Numbered from the stretch's first letter, positions 43,179-53,197 are shown. The stretch: DNA of 64,000 nt from Aquimarina aggregata (GCF_001632745.1 NZ_LQRT01000058.1:1-64000); one strand, 5' to 3'. Numbers and translations: made by a program. The notes: generated from the letters alone by a model not told the origin.

Positions 43179-45041
43179 CTATTCTTCCATAAGCTCTGAT
43201 AATTCAAACCAACGCATCTCATTACTTTCAATTTGTTCTATAATTTTTTGAAGCTTTTGAGATTCTTCATTAATCTGATCTCCTTCTAGTTTTCCTTCTG
43301 CAAACAAACTTTCAATTTCTTTTTTTTGAATTTCTAACTTTTTTAAATCGCGTTCTATTCGATTAAATTCTTTTTGTTCATTATAAGAAAGTCCAGCTTT
43401 ATTATCTTTTTTCCAACCTTTTTTAGGTTCTGTGTTTTCTAATTTAGAAACTTTAGGAGTACTACTATGTTCATAAACTCTATAGTCTGTATAATTACCA
43501 GGGAAATCTTGAATAATTCCTTCTCCTCTAAATACAAATAGATGATCTACAATTTTATCCATAAAATAACGATCATGGGATACTACTAGTAAACAACCCG
43601 GAAAATCTAACAGGAAATTTTCTAGTACATTAAGAGTAACAATATCTAAATCATTTGTAGGCTCATCAAGAATTAAAAAATTAGGATTTTGAATAAGTAC
43701 AGTACATAGATAAAGACGCTTTCTTTCTCCTCCACTCAATTTTTCTACAAAATCGTATTGTTTTTTTCGATCGAATAAAAAACGTTCTAATAATTGTTGA
43801 GCAGATATTTGCCTTCCTTTTTTTAGTGGAATATAGTCACCAAACTCACGAATAACATCAATTACCTTTTGACCTTCTTTGATTTGAATACCACTTTGGG
43901 TATAATATCCAAACTTTATGGTATCTCCTATAACAACTTTACCATGATCAGGAAGAATACTACCTGTAATCATATTTAGGAAAGTTGATTTCCCAGTTCC
44001 ATTTTTACCAATAATCCCAATACGTTCACCTTTTTTGAAAACATATTCGAATTTGTCAAGTAGCAGTTTGTTGTCAAAACTTTTTGAGATTTTATGAAGT
44101 TCTAAGATTTTACTCCCGATGCGCTCCATATTAATTTCAAGTTGTATTTGGTGATCATTACGACGTTTATGGGCACGCTCTTTGATTTCGTAAAAATCAT
44201 CTATTCTTGATTTAGACTTTGTTGTTCGTGCCTTAGGTTGGCGTCGCATCCAATCCAATTCTTTTTTGAATAACTGTTTAGCTTTATCTGTTTCGGTTTG
44301 TTCATTGGCTATTCGTGCTTCTTTATTTGCTAAATAATAAGCATAGTTACCTTTATATGAATATAATTTTCCGTTTTCTAACTCTATAATTTCATTACAT
44401 ACATTTTCTAAGAAGTAACGATCATGAGTTACCATAAATAATGTAAAGTTTTCTTTGGCAAAATATTCTTCTAGCCATTCTATCATTTCTAGATCAAGAT
44501 GATTCGTAGGCTCATCAAGATATAATAGGTTAGGTTTGCTTAAGAGTATATTGGCTAATGCTAGACGTTTTTTTTGTCCCCCAGATAATGCACTTACCTT
44601 TTTGCTTAAATCGTCTAACTTAAGTTTAAATAAAATCTGTTTGTATTGTGTCTCAAAGTCCCATGCATTCATAGCATCCATTTGCTCAAAAGCATGCTGA
44701 TAGGCTTCTGAGTCATCAGGATTTTGAAGTGCTTTTTCATAATCATTTATAACCTTAAGAATCTCATTGTCTGAAGCAAAAATAGTTTGCTCAATTGTAA
44801 GGTTGAGATCAAGATTGGGTTCTTGTGGTAAAAAGGCGACTTTTAGATTTTTTCGATATACTACCTGACCGTCATCCGGTTCTTCATCCCCAGCAACAAT
44901 GTCTAATAATGATGTTTTTCCTGTTCCGTTTTTTGCAACAAAACCTATTTTTTGCCCTTCGTTAATTCCAAAAGAAATGTTTTTGAAGAGAACACGTTCT
45001 CCAAATGCTTTGGCGATATTTTCTACTGATACGTAATTCAC
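43179..45041 (-). CDS. ABC-F family ATP-binding protein (Uup-like)
   Basis: 620 aa, two ABC domains and no membrane segments. Domain 1: Walker A AKNGTGKTS, signature LSGGQKKRLAL, Walker B LLYLDEPTNHLD. The linker and domain 2: GKNGTGKST, LSGGERKRLYL, FLILDEPTNDLD. A C-terminal coiled coil (about 540-620, Lys/Glu-rich) resembles Uup. ABC-F proteins act on the ribosome or in DNA/translation stress responses, in the cytoplasm. Confidence 0.94.
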   Translation of the reverse strand: MNYVSVENIAKAFGERVLFKNISFGINEGQKIGFVAKNGTGKTSLLDIVAGDEEPDDGQVVYRKNLKVAFLPQEPNLDLNLTIEQTIFASDNEILKVINDYEKALQNPDDSEAYQHAFEQMDAMNAWDFETQYKQILFKLKLDDLSKKVSALSGGQKKRLALANILLSKPNLLYLDEPTNHLDLEMIEWLEEYFAKENFTLFMVTHDRYFLENVCNEIIELENGKLYSYKGNYAYYLANKEARIANEQTETDKAKQLFKKELDWMRRQPKARTTKSKSRIDDFYEIKERAHKRRNDHQIQLEINMERIGSKILELHKISKSFDNKLLLDKFEYVFKKGERIGIIGKNGTGKSTFLNMITGSILPDHGKVVIGDTIKFGYYTQSGIQIKEGQKVIDVIREFGDYIPLKKGRQISAQQLLERFLFDRKKQYDFVEKLSGGERKRLYLCTVLIQNPNFLILDEPTNDLDIVTLNVLENFLLDFPGCLLVVSHDRYFMDKIVDHLFVFRGEGIIQDFPGNYTDYRVYEHSSTPKVSKLENTEPKKGWKKDNKAGLSYNEQKEFNRIERDLKKLEIQKKEIESLFAEGKLEGDQINEESQKLQKIIEQIESNEMRWFELSELMEE

Positions 45042-45109
45042 AACTTTGTATAAGGGGTTAAAGGTACAAGGTTTCTTAGTTCTATGAAAGCTATTATGAA
45101 TGTCGGTAA

Positions 45110-46690
45110 CTATATTTTCTGCTTTCTGCGGGAAACCGAAAATAAAAATATAAATATCGATAGAAAAATAGATACTCGGGCTATGTAATTACCGGCTTTT
45201 GCATAAAAAGTGACTTTAGTATTTGTTTTTAAAGTTCCTTTTATAGCGCCTCTTTTTTCGTAACCAAGAGTATGTGTTATATTTCCGGTTTGATCTATGA
45301 TAGCAGAAATCCCTGTATTAGCGCTTCTTGCAATACTCCTACGAGTCTCTATAGCTCTTAATTTTGCATAGGATAAATGTTGTTGATGCCCTTGAGTATT
45401 ACCCCACCATGCATCATTAGTAATAACAGCAAGAAAATTGGCCTTATTGCGAATGTACCCTGTTATAAATTCTCCATAGATACTTTCATAACAGATCATG
45501 GTACCTACACCTATACTGTCCTTAGTGAAAAATACTTCTCGATCTTCTTGAGTGGTTTTTTTTGCAACTGTACCTCCTAAATCAATCATAGCATCACCAA
45601 GTATTGGTTTTAAAACACTTTGATAAGGGAAATTTTCAACGCCAACAACAAGTTTACTTTTATGGTAAAGTTCTGATGTTTGATCAGGGCGTATAAAAAA
45701 GGCCGAATTATAATCATCATAAAAATCATTTTCTCTAATCACATTACTTTGAGAATGAAACCTTGCTGGGTCACTAAAGCGATCATACAATGATATTCCA
45801 GAAAGGAAATGAGTTTTTGGGTGATCTTTTAAAATTTTTTGAGCTACATTTTTTGCGATAGAATTAGGAAAACTCTTTAACTTGTTATTATCGGCAAATA
45901 CTGTTTCCGGAGCAATTATAAAATTGGTTTCCTTTGTTAAAACAGTATGTGATAACGAATCCAAAAGCAAACCTATTCGTTGATCACTAGTATTGTATTT
46001 TTCGGTATATGGATTAATGTTAGGTTGTAAAATAACAACTTCTATATCCTTTCCTTCTTCCTTGTATGTTTTTAAAATAATAACAGAAATTAAAATAGGA
46101 ATTATTATAATTAGACCATTACGAATAGCTGCTCTATAAAGAATAGTTTTGTCTTTATGTTCTTTAAAAAGTAAAATAGCTTTTAGAACGCTAATATTTA
46201 CAATCCATATCCAAAGAGAGCCTCCAAAAGTTCCTGTATATTCATACCATTGTATCCAAGAAGTAAAATTAGAAAAACCATTACCTAAATTAAGCCATGG
46301 CCATGAGAGTTGCCATTGTAAATGAAAATACTCAAAACTCATCCAAAAACACATCAAAAAGATACTAGCAATTGTAAAATTTGCTCTTTTTGCCACAATA
46401 TGATAGAACAAAAACACTAATGTCATGAGTAGTGTGTTGACAATCTCGGCAAACCACATACCAAATGCTGAAGAGTTATATATCCACCAAGTTGCAATGA
46501 TATTCCAAATAAAAAATGTTAGATAAGCTAAGCCAAAGACTTTAGTTTTACTGAATTTATCTGCCCGAATATTCTTTTCTGCAATTAGAATAGGTATAAA
46601 CGCAAAGAAGAGAAATAATGGGAAACCATATGTTGGCCAACTTACGGCAAGTAATAATCCAGAGAGGATAGCTAATACAACGTTTTTCAT
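45110..46690 (-). CDS. lnt: Apolipoprotein N-acyltransferase
   Basis: 526 aa. Completes lipoprotein maturation by N-acylating the lipidated cysteine. About six to eight N-terminal membrane helices and one C-terminal helix flank the periplasmic nitrilase domain with the Glu-Lys-Cys triad: Glu262 (APETVF), Lys344 (YHKSKLV) and Cys400 (TMICYESI). Full length. It is consistent with the many lipoproteins in this window. Divergent from pssA. Confidence 0.93.
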   Translation of the reverse strand: MKNVVLAILSGLLLAVSWPTYGFPLFLFFAFIPILIAEKNIRADKFSKTKVFGLAYLTFFIWNIIATWWIYNSSAFGMWFAEIVNTLLMTLVFLFYHIVAKRANFTIASIFLMCFWMSFEYFHLQWQLSWPWLNLGNGFSNFTSWIQWYEYTGTFGGSLWIWIVNISVLKAILLFKEHKDKTILYRAAIRNGLIIIIPILISVIILKTYKEEGKDIEVVILQPNINPYTEKYNTSDQRIGLLLDSLSHTVLTKETNFIIAPETVFADNNKLKSFPNSIAKNVAQKILKDHPKTHFLSGISLYDRFSDPARFHSQSNVIRENDFYDDYNSAFFIRPDQTSELYHKSKLVVGVENFPYQSVLKPILGDAMIDLGGTVAKKTTQEDREVFFTKDSIGVGTMICYESIYGEFITGYIRNKANFLAVITNDAWWGNTQGHQQHLSYAKLRAIETRRSIARSANTGISAIIDQTGNITHTLGYEKRGAIKGTLKTNTKVTFYAKAGNYIARVSIFLSIFIFLFSVSRRKQKI

Positions 46691-46819
46691 ATTGGAAATG
46701 ATACACTACGATCTAATAACGAAATTAAACTTATTTAGTTACAATTAATAAAATTGAATACTTCTTTTTTGTTAAGTTTGATAATAATAGTTTGCTATTT
46801 TTACACAAAATCATTTTTT

Positions 46820-47578
46820 ATGTGGATTAAAAAACAAATTCCGAATCTCATCACACTATTAAACCTTCTTTGTGGTTGCATTGCTGTAATTTTTGGAGTT
46901 CATGGAAATTTGGAATTAACTGCATTTTTTGTAATGCTGGGAATAGGCTTTGATTTTTTTGATGGCTTTGCTGCACGAATTTTAAATGCGCAAAGTGAAT
47001 TAGGATTACAGTTGGATTCTCTTGCAGATATGGTTACTAGTGGGGTAGCACCTGGTATAGTAATGTATCAGCTATTATCACAGGTATTTGGAAAACCATT
47101 TTATGCAGTACCTCAAGGATGGGATACTAATGAGATAGTAATGAGTCTAGATTGGTCTTATCTATCCCTGTTGGGGTTATTAGTGACACTAGCTTCTGCA
47201 TATCGATTGGCTAATTTTAATATAGACACCAGACAAACAAGTTCTTTTATTGGTTTACCAACTCCGGCAAATACGTTATTAATTGTTAGTTTGCCATTAA
47301 TTCTTAAATACCAACAAGAAATTTGGGTTGTAGAATTAATACTTAACAAATGGTTTTTGATAGCACTTACGGTAGTAAGTTGTTATTTGTTAAATGCTGA
47401 AATCCCTTTATTTGCATTAAAATTTAAAACCTGGGGACTAAAAGGAAACAAGGTTCGGTATATTTTCTTATTATGTACAATAGTAATGATATTACTATTT
47501 AAATTTGCTGCTATTCCTTTAATTCTATTGCTTTATGTATTAATGTCATTAGTGTTCAAAAAGGAATCATCAAATTAA
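46820..47578 (+). CDS. pssA: CDP-diacylglycerol--serine O-phosphatidyltransferase
   Basis: 252 aa from the ATG at 46820 (MWIKKQIPNLITLLNLLCG); a TTG frame from 46754 adds an unlikely N-terminus. Makes phosphatidylserine, the precursor of phosphatidylethanolamine, in the inner membrane. The CDP-alcohol phosphotransferase motif is complete: FDGFAAR then GLQLDSLAD (DGxxAR-x8-Gx3Dx3D). About seven to eight membrane helices. Confidence 0.94.
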   Translation: MWIKKQIPNLITLLNLLCGCIAVIFGVHGNLELTAFFVMLGIGFDFFDGFAARILNAQSELGLQLDSLADMVTSGVAPGIVMYQLLSQVFGKPFYAVPQGWDTNEIVMSLDWSYLSLLGLLVTLASAYRLANFNIDTRQTSSFIGLPTPANTLLIVSLPLILKYQQEIWVVELILNKWFLIALTVVSCYLLNAEIPLFALKFKTWGLKGNKVRYIFLLCTIVMILLFKFAAIPLILLLYVLMSLVFKKESSN

Positions 47579-47610
47579 TAAAGAGGAGCCAATCTTTTAA
47601 AAATCAAAGA

Positions 47611-48354
47611 TTAGTTAAAGTCTAATTTCTTTTTTCGTAATTCAAAGTTTTGACCAAGGTATACTTTACGCACCATTTCATCTTCAGCCAATTCTTCTGG
47701 AATACCAGCTTTTAAAATACTTCCTTCAAACATAAGATATGTTCTATCTGTAATGGCTAATGTTTCTTGTACATTATGATCGGTAATTAAAATGCCGATA
47801 TTTTTGTTTTTTAATTGCGCTACAATACGTTGAATGTCTTCTACAGCTACAGGATCTACACCGGCAAAAGGCTCATCTAAAAGTATAAAGTTTGGATCGG
47901 TTGCCAAGGCACGAGCAATTTCTGTACGACGACGCTCCCCTCCACTTAATAGATCTCCTCTATTTTTACGAATATGTCCTAGACCAAATTCTTCTATTAA
48001 TGCCTCCATTTTATGTAATTGCTCTTTTTTGGAGAGTTTGGTAAGTTGTAATACACTTAATATATTGTCCTCTATACTTAGTTTTCTAAAAACAGATGCT
48101 TCTTGAGCCAGATAACCAATACCATTTTGAGCACGTTTGTACATAGGGTACTTCGTGATATCTGTATTTTCTAATGTGATTTTACCACCATTTGGTTTCA
48201 CTAATCCTACAATCATATAAAACGATGTTGTTTTACCAGCTCCGTTTGGTCCAAGAAGTCCAACAATTTCTCCCTGATTTACTTCTAAAGAAATCCCTTT
48301 TACAACTTTTCTGCCTTTATAAGATTTTATAAGATTATCTGCTTTTAGTTTCAT
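47611..48354 (-). CDS. lptB: LPS export ABC transporter ATP-binding protein
   Basis: 247 aa. Walker A GPNGAGKTT, signature LLSGGERRRTEIARAL, Walker B FILLDEPFAGVDP and H-loop ITDHNVQETL; the GVDPVAVEDIQ and TDRTYLM features are specific to LptB. It powers transfer of LPS from the inner membrane to the Lpt bridge. The LptF/G permeases are not in this window. Confidence 0.94.
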   Translation of the reverse strand: MKLKADNLIKSYKGRKVVKGISLEVNQGEIVGLLGPNGAGKTTSFYMIVGLVKPNGGKITLENTDITKYPMYKRAQNGIGYLAQEASVFRKLSIEDNILSVLQLTKLSKKEQLHKMEALIEEFGLGHIRKNRGDLLSGGERRRTEIARALATDPNFILLDEPFAGVDPVAVEDIQRIVAQLKNKNIGILITDHNVQETLAITDRTYLMFEGSILKAGIPEELAEDEMVRKVYLGQNFELRKKKLDFN

Positions 48355-48507
48355 GTATTGATGTTTTTTTTAGGGTCGCCTAGAATTTGTTATTAAGATT
48401 TTGATAATGGTTCTTTTCGCAATACAATGACTTAATAATATGTTTGGTGTTGCTAAAAATACTGATGTAAATTTATGGTATTCTTTTTAACTGTGAAATT
48501 TAAAAAA

Positions 48508-48858
48508 TTAAGAATCATTAGATTCTAGAGCATCCCAAAATTCATAAGCACGACGCAAATGAGGAATAACAATAGTTCCCCCTACCAATGTAGCAATACT
48601 CAAAGATTCTACTACTTCTTCTTTAGTAAGGCCTTCTTTATAGCAAGTTTCTAAGTGATAACGAACACAGTCATCACATCGCAATACCGCAGAAGCAACT
48701 AGACCTAATAGTTCTTTTGTCTTTACATCCAAGGCACCGGCCATATATGCATTGGTATCAAGATTGAAAATTCTTTTAAGGACTTTATTATTATCTTCTA
48801 GAATTCTAGAATTCATTTTTTCTCTATACTCGTTAAATTCATTCACTATAGTACTCAT
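48508..48858 (-). CDS. Carboxymuconolactone decarboxylase / AhpD-like family protein
   Basis: 116 aa, all-helical. Carries the CxxC plus His pattern RCDDCVRYHLETCYKEG seen in AhpD-like peroxidase partners. In Flavobacteriia this short version is common beside tatC. Its start shares one base with the end of tatC, so it is the last gene of a kpsF-like/tatC/CMD operon. Antioxidant function is inferred from the motif only. Confidence 0.9.
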   Translation of the reverse strand: MSTIVNEFNEYREKMNSRILEDNNKVLKRIFNLDTNAYMAGALDVKTKELLGLVASAVLRCDDCVRYHLETCYKEGLTKEEVVESLSIATLVGGTIVIPHLRRAYEFWDALESNDS

Positions 48859-49691
48859 CAGGATTGTTTTTTGAGTTTTTTATTTTCTTTTTTAATAACA
48901 GCTTTAGAAATATATATGCTTATCTCATATAATATTAAAACGGGGATAGCAACAATAACTTGACTCGCAATATCAGGTGGAGTTATTACTGCGGATAATA
49001 TTAATACAATTACTAAGGCAAATTTTCTGTATTTTCTTAAAAATTCGGGAGTAACAAGTCCTACTTTGGTTAAGAAATACATGATAACGGGTAATTCAAA
49101 TATTAGCCCGCAAGCTAGTACAGATGCTCGCACTAAAGCAATATAACTGTCAATGTCGAACTCATTAAGGACTTCTTTACTTACTTGGTATCCTCCTAAA
49201 AAATTTATTGAAAGTGGAGTAATTATATAGTATCCAAAAAGGACTCCTAGAAAAAATAAAAAAGAACAAATAATGATAAACCCTTTAGAATATTTTTTTT
49301 CATTAGCATGCATTGCAGGGGCTATAAATCTCCAAAACTCATATATCACATATGGAAATGCAAAAATAAAACCAGCAGTGATTGATGTCCATATATGTAC
49401 AGAGAATTGTCCCGCTACTTTTCGACTTTGAACACTAAAAGGTAATTCTTTAAAACATAAACTTTCATCTAAATGTAATAATCTTGATAAATTGCATAGC
49501 CCTTTATAGGTGGGGAAATCTGGCTTTTTAGGACCAAAAATAAGTACATCAAAAATAAACTCTTTAGCTATAAATGCTATTGTTCCTGCAATTAATATTG
49601 CAACTGTTGCTCTTATAAGGTGCCAACGTAACTCTTCTAGGTGGTCTAGAAAAGACATTGATTGGGGGTCTTTTTGGGTGTTTTGTGTCAT
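48858..49691 (-). CDS. tatC: Twin-arginine translocase subunit TatC
   Basis: 277 aa, six membrane helices. Starts with the TatC signature SFLDHLEELRWHLIRA (14-29) and contains AFPYVIYEFWRFIAPA. Together with TatA/B (not here) it exports folded twin-arginine proteins. It overlaps the CMD gene and the sugar-isomerase gene by one base each, so all three are coupled. Confidence 0.96.
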   Translation of the reverse strand: MTQNTQKDPQSMSFLDHLEELRWHLIRATVAILIAGTIAFIAKEFIFDVLIFGPKKPDFPTYKGLCNLSRLLHLDESLCFKELPFSVQSRKVAGQFSVHIWTSITAGFIFAFPYVIYEFWRFIAPAMHANEKKYSKGFIIICSFLFFLGVLFGYYIITPLSINFLGGYQVSKEVLNEFDIDSYIALVRASVLACGLIFELPVIMYFLTKVGLVTPEFLRKYRKFALVIVLILSAVITPPDIASQVIVAIPVLILYEISIYISKAVIKKENKKLKKQS

Positions 49692-50656
49692 TATAAAATA
49701 CCTTCTCTCATTAAATCATGAATATGTAAAAAACCGGCATATTTGCCATCTTCTTCTGCTAATAATTGCGTGATAGCATACTCTTCCAACTTTTCAAGTG
49801 CATCTACAGCCATAGCATCGTTATTTATTCGTTTTGGATTTGGAGACATAATGTCTTTTGCAGTTAAACCATCAAAAGAAGTATTTGTAGTTAACATTCT
49901 ACGTAAATCGCCATCAGTAATGATGCCTAGTATATGACCATTATCTGTAACAGCTGTTGCTCCAAGTCTTTTTTCTGTCATTTCTACAATAACACTATTA
50001 ATATTAGACTCTGGAGATACCTGAGGCTTTTCGTTTTGTGAAGTGATATCACTTACACGCAAGTATAATTTTTTCCCCAGAGCGCCTCCAGGGTGATATT
50101 TAGCAAAATCTCGACTAGAAAAACCTTGAAGGTGTAATAAACAAACAGCCAAGGCATCACCTACCACTAATTGAGCGGTTGTACTGGTTGTTGGAGCAAG
50201 ATTGTTTGGGCAAGCTTCTTTTTCAACAAAAGCATGTAGTACATAATCTGCTTCTTGTCCTAGAAAAGATTCTTTGTTGGCAGTAATACCAATTAATTTG
50301 TTTTTAAATCCTTTTATTAAAGGAACTAATACTTTTATTTCTGGAGTATTGCCACTTTTAGAAATACAAATCACAGTATCGTCTTCCAAAATATTACCTA
50401 AATCTCCATGAATAGCATCTGCAGCATGCATAAATACAGCAGGGGTTCCAGTAGAGTTCATTGTAGCAACAATCTTAGTAGCGATAATTGCACTTTTACC
50501 AATACCAGTTATAATGACTCTACCTTTTGATTTATGTATGGTTTCCACTGCTTTAGAAAACTCTTCATCAACAAGTTCTTCTAAATAGGCAATCGCTTGG
50601 GCTTCTTCAGCGATTGTTTTTTTTGCATATGCGATTATAGTATCTTGAGTGTTCAA
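49691..50656 (-). CDS. kdsD: KpsF/GutQ family arabinose-5-phosphate isomerase
   Basis: 321 aa. SIS domain (about 35-175) with VIITGIGKSAIIATK and CISKSGNTPE, followed by two CBS domains (about 205-320). Converts ribulose-5-P to arabinose-5-P, the first step towards KDO for LPS. First gene of the operon with tatC and the CMD gene, and a minus-strand TACCTTTG element lies upstream at 50717-50710. Confidence 0.92.
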   Translation of the reverse strand: MNTQDTIIAYAKKTIAEEAQAIAYLEELVDEEFSKAVETIHKSKGRVIITGIGKSAIIATKIVATMNSTGTPAVFMHAADAIHGDLGNILEDDTVICISKSGNTPEIKVLVPLIKGFKNKLIGITANKESFLGQEADYVLHAFVEKEACPNNLAPTTSTTAQLVVGDALAVCLLHLQGFSSRDFAKYHPGGALGKKLYLRVSDITSQNEKPQVSPESNINSVIVEMTEKRLGATAVTDNGHILGIITDGDLRRMLTTNTSFDGLTAKDIMSPNPKRINNDAMAVDALEKLEEYAITQLLAEEDGKYAGFLHIHDLMREGIL

Positions 50657-50709
50657 AATTTCAAAAATTTGTATGTTATAATTAAAGATTTTATTATCTT
50701 TAATTTAGG

Positions 50710-50717
50710 CAAAGGTA
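50710..50717 (-). promoter_or_regulatory. -7 promoter element (minus strand TACCTTTG)
   Basis: TANNTTTG match 53 bp upstream of the KdsD-like start; no clear -33 element. Confidence 0.4.
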
Positions 50718-50777
50718 TACAATACCTTATTAATTTTAAATACTGTAAAAAAAAAGCGAATTATTTTGTGCTTTGTT

Positions 50778-50785
50778 TATCTTTG
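50778..50785 (+). promoter_or_regulatory. -7 promoter element TATCTTTG for recQ
   Basis: TANNTTTG match 17 bp before the small leader ORF and 106 bp before recQ. Confidence 0.55.
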
Positions 50786-50802
50786 GCTTTCAAAAATTTA
50801 AA

Positions 50803-50883
50803 ATGAAACATCCACTAAATCTGTATTTTGGGGAACCAGATTTTAGTGATAACGAACTTTATCAATTGGTATATAAAAGTTAA
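50803..50883 (+). CDS. 26-aa leader peptide ORF upstream of recQ
   Basis: ATG to TAA, 27 codons, 8 bp before recQ and directly downstream of a promoter element. The peptide begins MKHPLNLYFGEPDFSD and is acidic with two Tyr near the end. It is too short for homology judgement, but its position (promoter, short ORF, RecQ start) suggests a translated leader or a small protein rather than chance; unproven. Confidence 0.45.
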   Translation: MKHPLNLYFGEPDFSDNELYQLVYKS

Positions 50884-50891
50884 AAAATTTA

Positions 50892-53096
50892 ATGAGTTTG
50901 AATGGAACTGACTTGCAAAGTGCACTAAAGAGGCATTTTGGATTTAGTCAATTTAGAGGACTACAGGAAAAGGTAATACAAAGTATTCTCGAAAAGAAAA
51001 ATACATTTGTTATAATGCCTACAGGCGGAGGAAAATCCCTATGTTATCAACTGCCTGCTTTAATGTGCGAAGGAACTGCTATTGTAGTTTCTCCTTTGAT
51101 CGCTTTGATGAAAAATCAAGTTGATGCAATTCGCAGTATTTCTTCTGAAGAAGGAATAGCGCATGTGTTAAATTCATCTTTGAATAAATCTGAAGTAAAA
51201 AAGGTTAAAGATGATATTATTAATGGTGTTACAAAATTATTATATGTAGCTCCAGAATCACTTACTAAAGAAGAATATGTAGATTTTTTGAAATCTCAGA
51301 AAATTTCATTCTTAGCTGTAGATGAAGCACATTGTATTAGTGAATGGGGACATGATTTTAGACCAGAGTATCGAAATCTTCGCAATATTATTAAGCGAAT
51401 TGGTGAAAATATCCCAATCATTGGTCTTACGGCTACCGCAACTCCAAAAGTACAAGAAGATATTTTGAAAAATTTAGCGATGAGTGATGCTAATACATTT
51501 AAGGCATCATTTAATCGACCTAATTTGTATTATGAAATAAGACCTAAAACTAAAAATGTTGATGCGGATATAATTCGTTTTGTAAAACAAAACAGCGGTA
51601 AAAGTGGTATTGTATATTGTTTAAGCAGGAAAAGAGTTGAAGAACTTGCACAAACATTAGAGGTTAATGGTGTTAAAGCAGTTCCTTATCACGCAGGTTT
51701 AGATGCTAAAACCAGAGCTAAACATCAAGATATGTTTTTGATGGAAGATACGGATGTAGTGGTGGCTACAATTGCCTTTGGAATGGGAATTGATAAACCC
51801 GATGTACGTTTTGTGATTCATCATGACATGCCAAAAAGTATTGAAAGTTATTATCAAGAAACAGGTCGTGCTGGTAGAGATGGAGGAGAAGGGCATTGTC
51901 TGGCTTATTATGCCTATAAGGATATAGAGAAGCTCGAGAAATTCATGAGTGGTAAACCTGTTGCTGAGCAGGAAATAGGACATGCACTATTACAAGAAAT
52001 TGTTGCTTTTGCAGAAACCTCTATTTCAAGACGTAAATTTATATTGCATTATTTTGGAGAAGAATTTGATGAGGTAAACGGTGAAGGAGCCGATATGGAC
52101 GATAATGTTCGAACGCCTAAGAAAAAACATGAAGCCAAAGATGAGGTACAATTACTTATTGAAGTAGTTAGTAAAACAGGCGAAATATACAAATCCAAAG
52201 ATTTAGTAAGTACACTAATAGGTAAAAGTAATGCACTTATTATTTCTCATAAAACGCATCAACAATCTTTTTTTGGTAGTGGTAAAACAAAAGATGGTAA
52301 GTATTGGATGGCTTTAATACGTCAAGTGCTTGTTGCAGGTTATTTAAGAAAAGATATAGAGACGTATGGTGTGATTAGAGTAACTTCAGAAGGAAAAGAG
52401 TACTTAGGTAATCCAGTTAGTTTCATGATGACCGAAGATCACGTTTATAATCAAGCAAATGATGATGCCATTATTACAGCAGCAAAATCTGGTGCAAAAG
52501 GAGGTAGTGATGATAAGTTGGCTGGGATGTTACGGGATTTAAGAAAAAAAGTAGCTAAAAAACTTGGAGTTCCACCTTTTGTGGTCTTTCAAGATCCTTC
52601 TATAGATGATATGGCTTTAAAATATCCTATTTCAATAGAGGAAATGGCTAATGTTCATGGAGTAGGAGAAGGTAAAGCTAAGAAATATGGAAAAGAATTT
52701 GTAGCTCTTATAGCAAGATACGTTCAAGAAAATGATATAATGCGCCCTGATGATTTTGTAGTTAAGACTACAGGAGCCAATAGTGGGTTAAAGCTGTATA
52801 TTATACAAAATGTGGATCGTAAATTAAGATTAGACGATATAGCGGCTGCCAAAGGAATGGATATGACTGCTTTTATAAAAGAGATGGAAGCTATTGTTTA
52901 TAGTGGCACTAAGCTCAATATAGCATATTGGATTGATGAGATACTTGATGAAGATCAACAAGAAGAAATACATGAGTATTTCCTTGAAGCAGAAAATGAT
53001 AAGATAGATACTGCTATAGAAGAATTTGACGGAGATTATGATGATGAGGAACTTCGTTTGTACCGTATAAAATTTATCAGTGAAGTAGCAAACTAG
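50892..53096 (+). CDS. recQ: ATP-dependent DNA helicase RecQ
   Basis: 734 aa. SF2 helicase with Walker A PTGGGKS (43-49), DEAH (144-147), and motif VI QETGRAGRDG. RQC winged-helix about 415-510 and HRDC about 530-610 follow, then an extra C-terminal helical part. The zinc module of classical RecQ should contain four Cys after the helicase core; the corresponding stretch SRRKFILHYFGEEFDEVNGE has none, so no zinc site is present. Role: recombination repair and fork restart. A terminator follows. Confidence 0.94.
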   Translation: MSLNGTDLQSALKRHFGFSQFRGLQEKVIQSILEKKNTFVIMPTGGGKSLCYQLPALMCEGTAIVVSPLIALMKNQVDAIRSISSEEGIAHVLNSSLNKSEVKKVKDDIINGVTKLLYVAPESLTKEEYVDFLKSQKISFLAVDEAHCISEWGHDFRPEYRNLRNIIKRIGENIPIIGLTATATPKVQEDILKNLAMSDANTFKASFNRPNLYYEIRPKTKNVDADIIRFVKQNSGKSGIVYCLSRKRVEELAQTLEVNGVKAVPYHAGLDAKTRAKHQDMFLMEDTDVVVATIAFGMGIDKPDVRFVIHHDMPKSIESYYQETGRAGRDGGEGHCLAYYAYKDIEKLEKFMSGKPVAEQEIGHALLQEIVAFAETSISRRKFILHYFGEEFDEVNGEGADMDDNVRTPKKKHEAKDEVQLLIEVVSKTGEIYKSKDLVSTLIGKSNALIISHKTHQQSFFGSGKTKDGKYWMALIRQVLVAGYLRKDIETYGVIRVTSEGKEYLGNPVSFMMTEDHVYNQANDDAIITAAKSGAKGGSDDKLAGMLRDLRKKVAKKLGVPPFVVFQDPSIDDMALKYPISIEEMANVHGVGEGKAKKYGKEFVALIARYVQENDIMRPDDFVVKTTGANSGLKLYIIQNVDRKLRLDDIAAAKGMDMTAFIKEMEAIVYSGTKLNIAYWIDEILDEDQQEEIHEYFLEAENDKIDTAIEEFDGDYDDEELRLYRIKFISEVAN

Positions 53097-53121
53097 ACTC
53101 ACTTATAAACGAATTAAAATT

Positions 53122-53162
53122 AAAAAAGGGGTTTGGATCGTAAGATCTAAACCCCTTTTTTT
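53122..53162. terminator. Bidirectional terminator after recQ
   Basis: AAAAAAGGGGTTTGGATC / GATCTAAACCCCTTTTTT, 18-bp stem with one G-T pair and 4-nt loop, T-tracts both ways; serves recQ and the convergent minus-strand gene. Confidence 0.9.
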
Positions 53163-53197
53163 GACAGGTAAAAAGCAATAATTCGCTTTTTGATATT

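Noticed and set aside
47591..47612. AATCTTT/AAAGATT inverted repeat between pssA and lptB
   Set aside because: Only 7-bp AT-rich arms with an 8-nt loop; too weak to call as a terminator.
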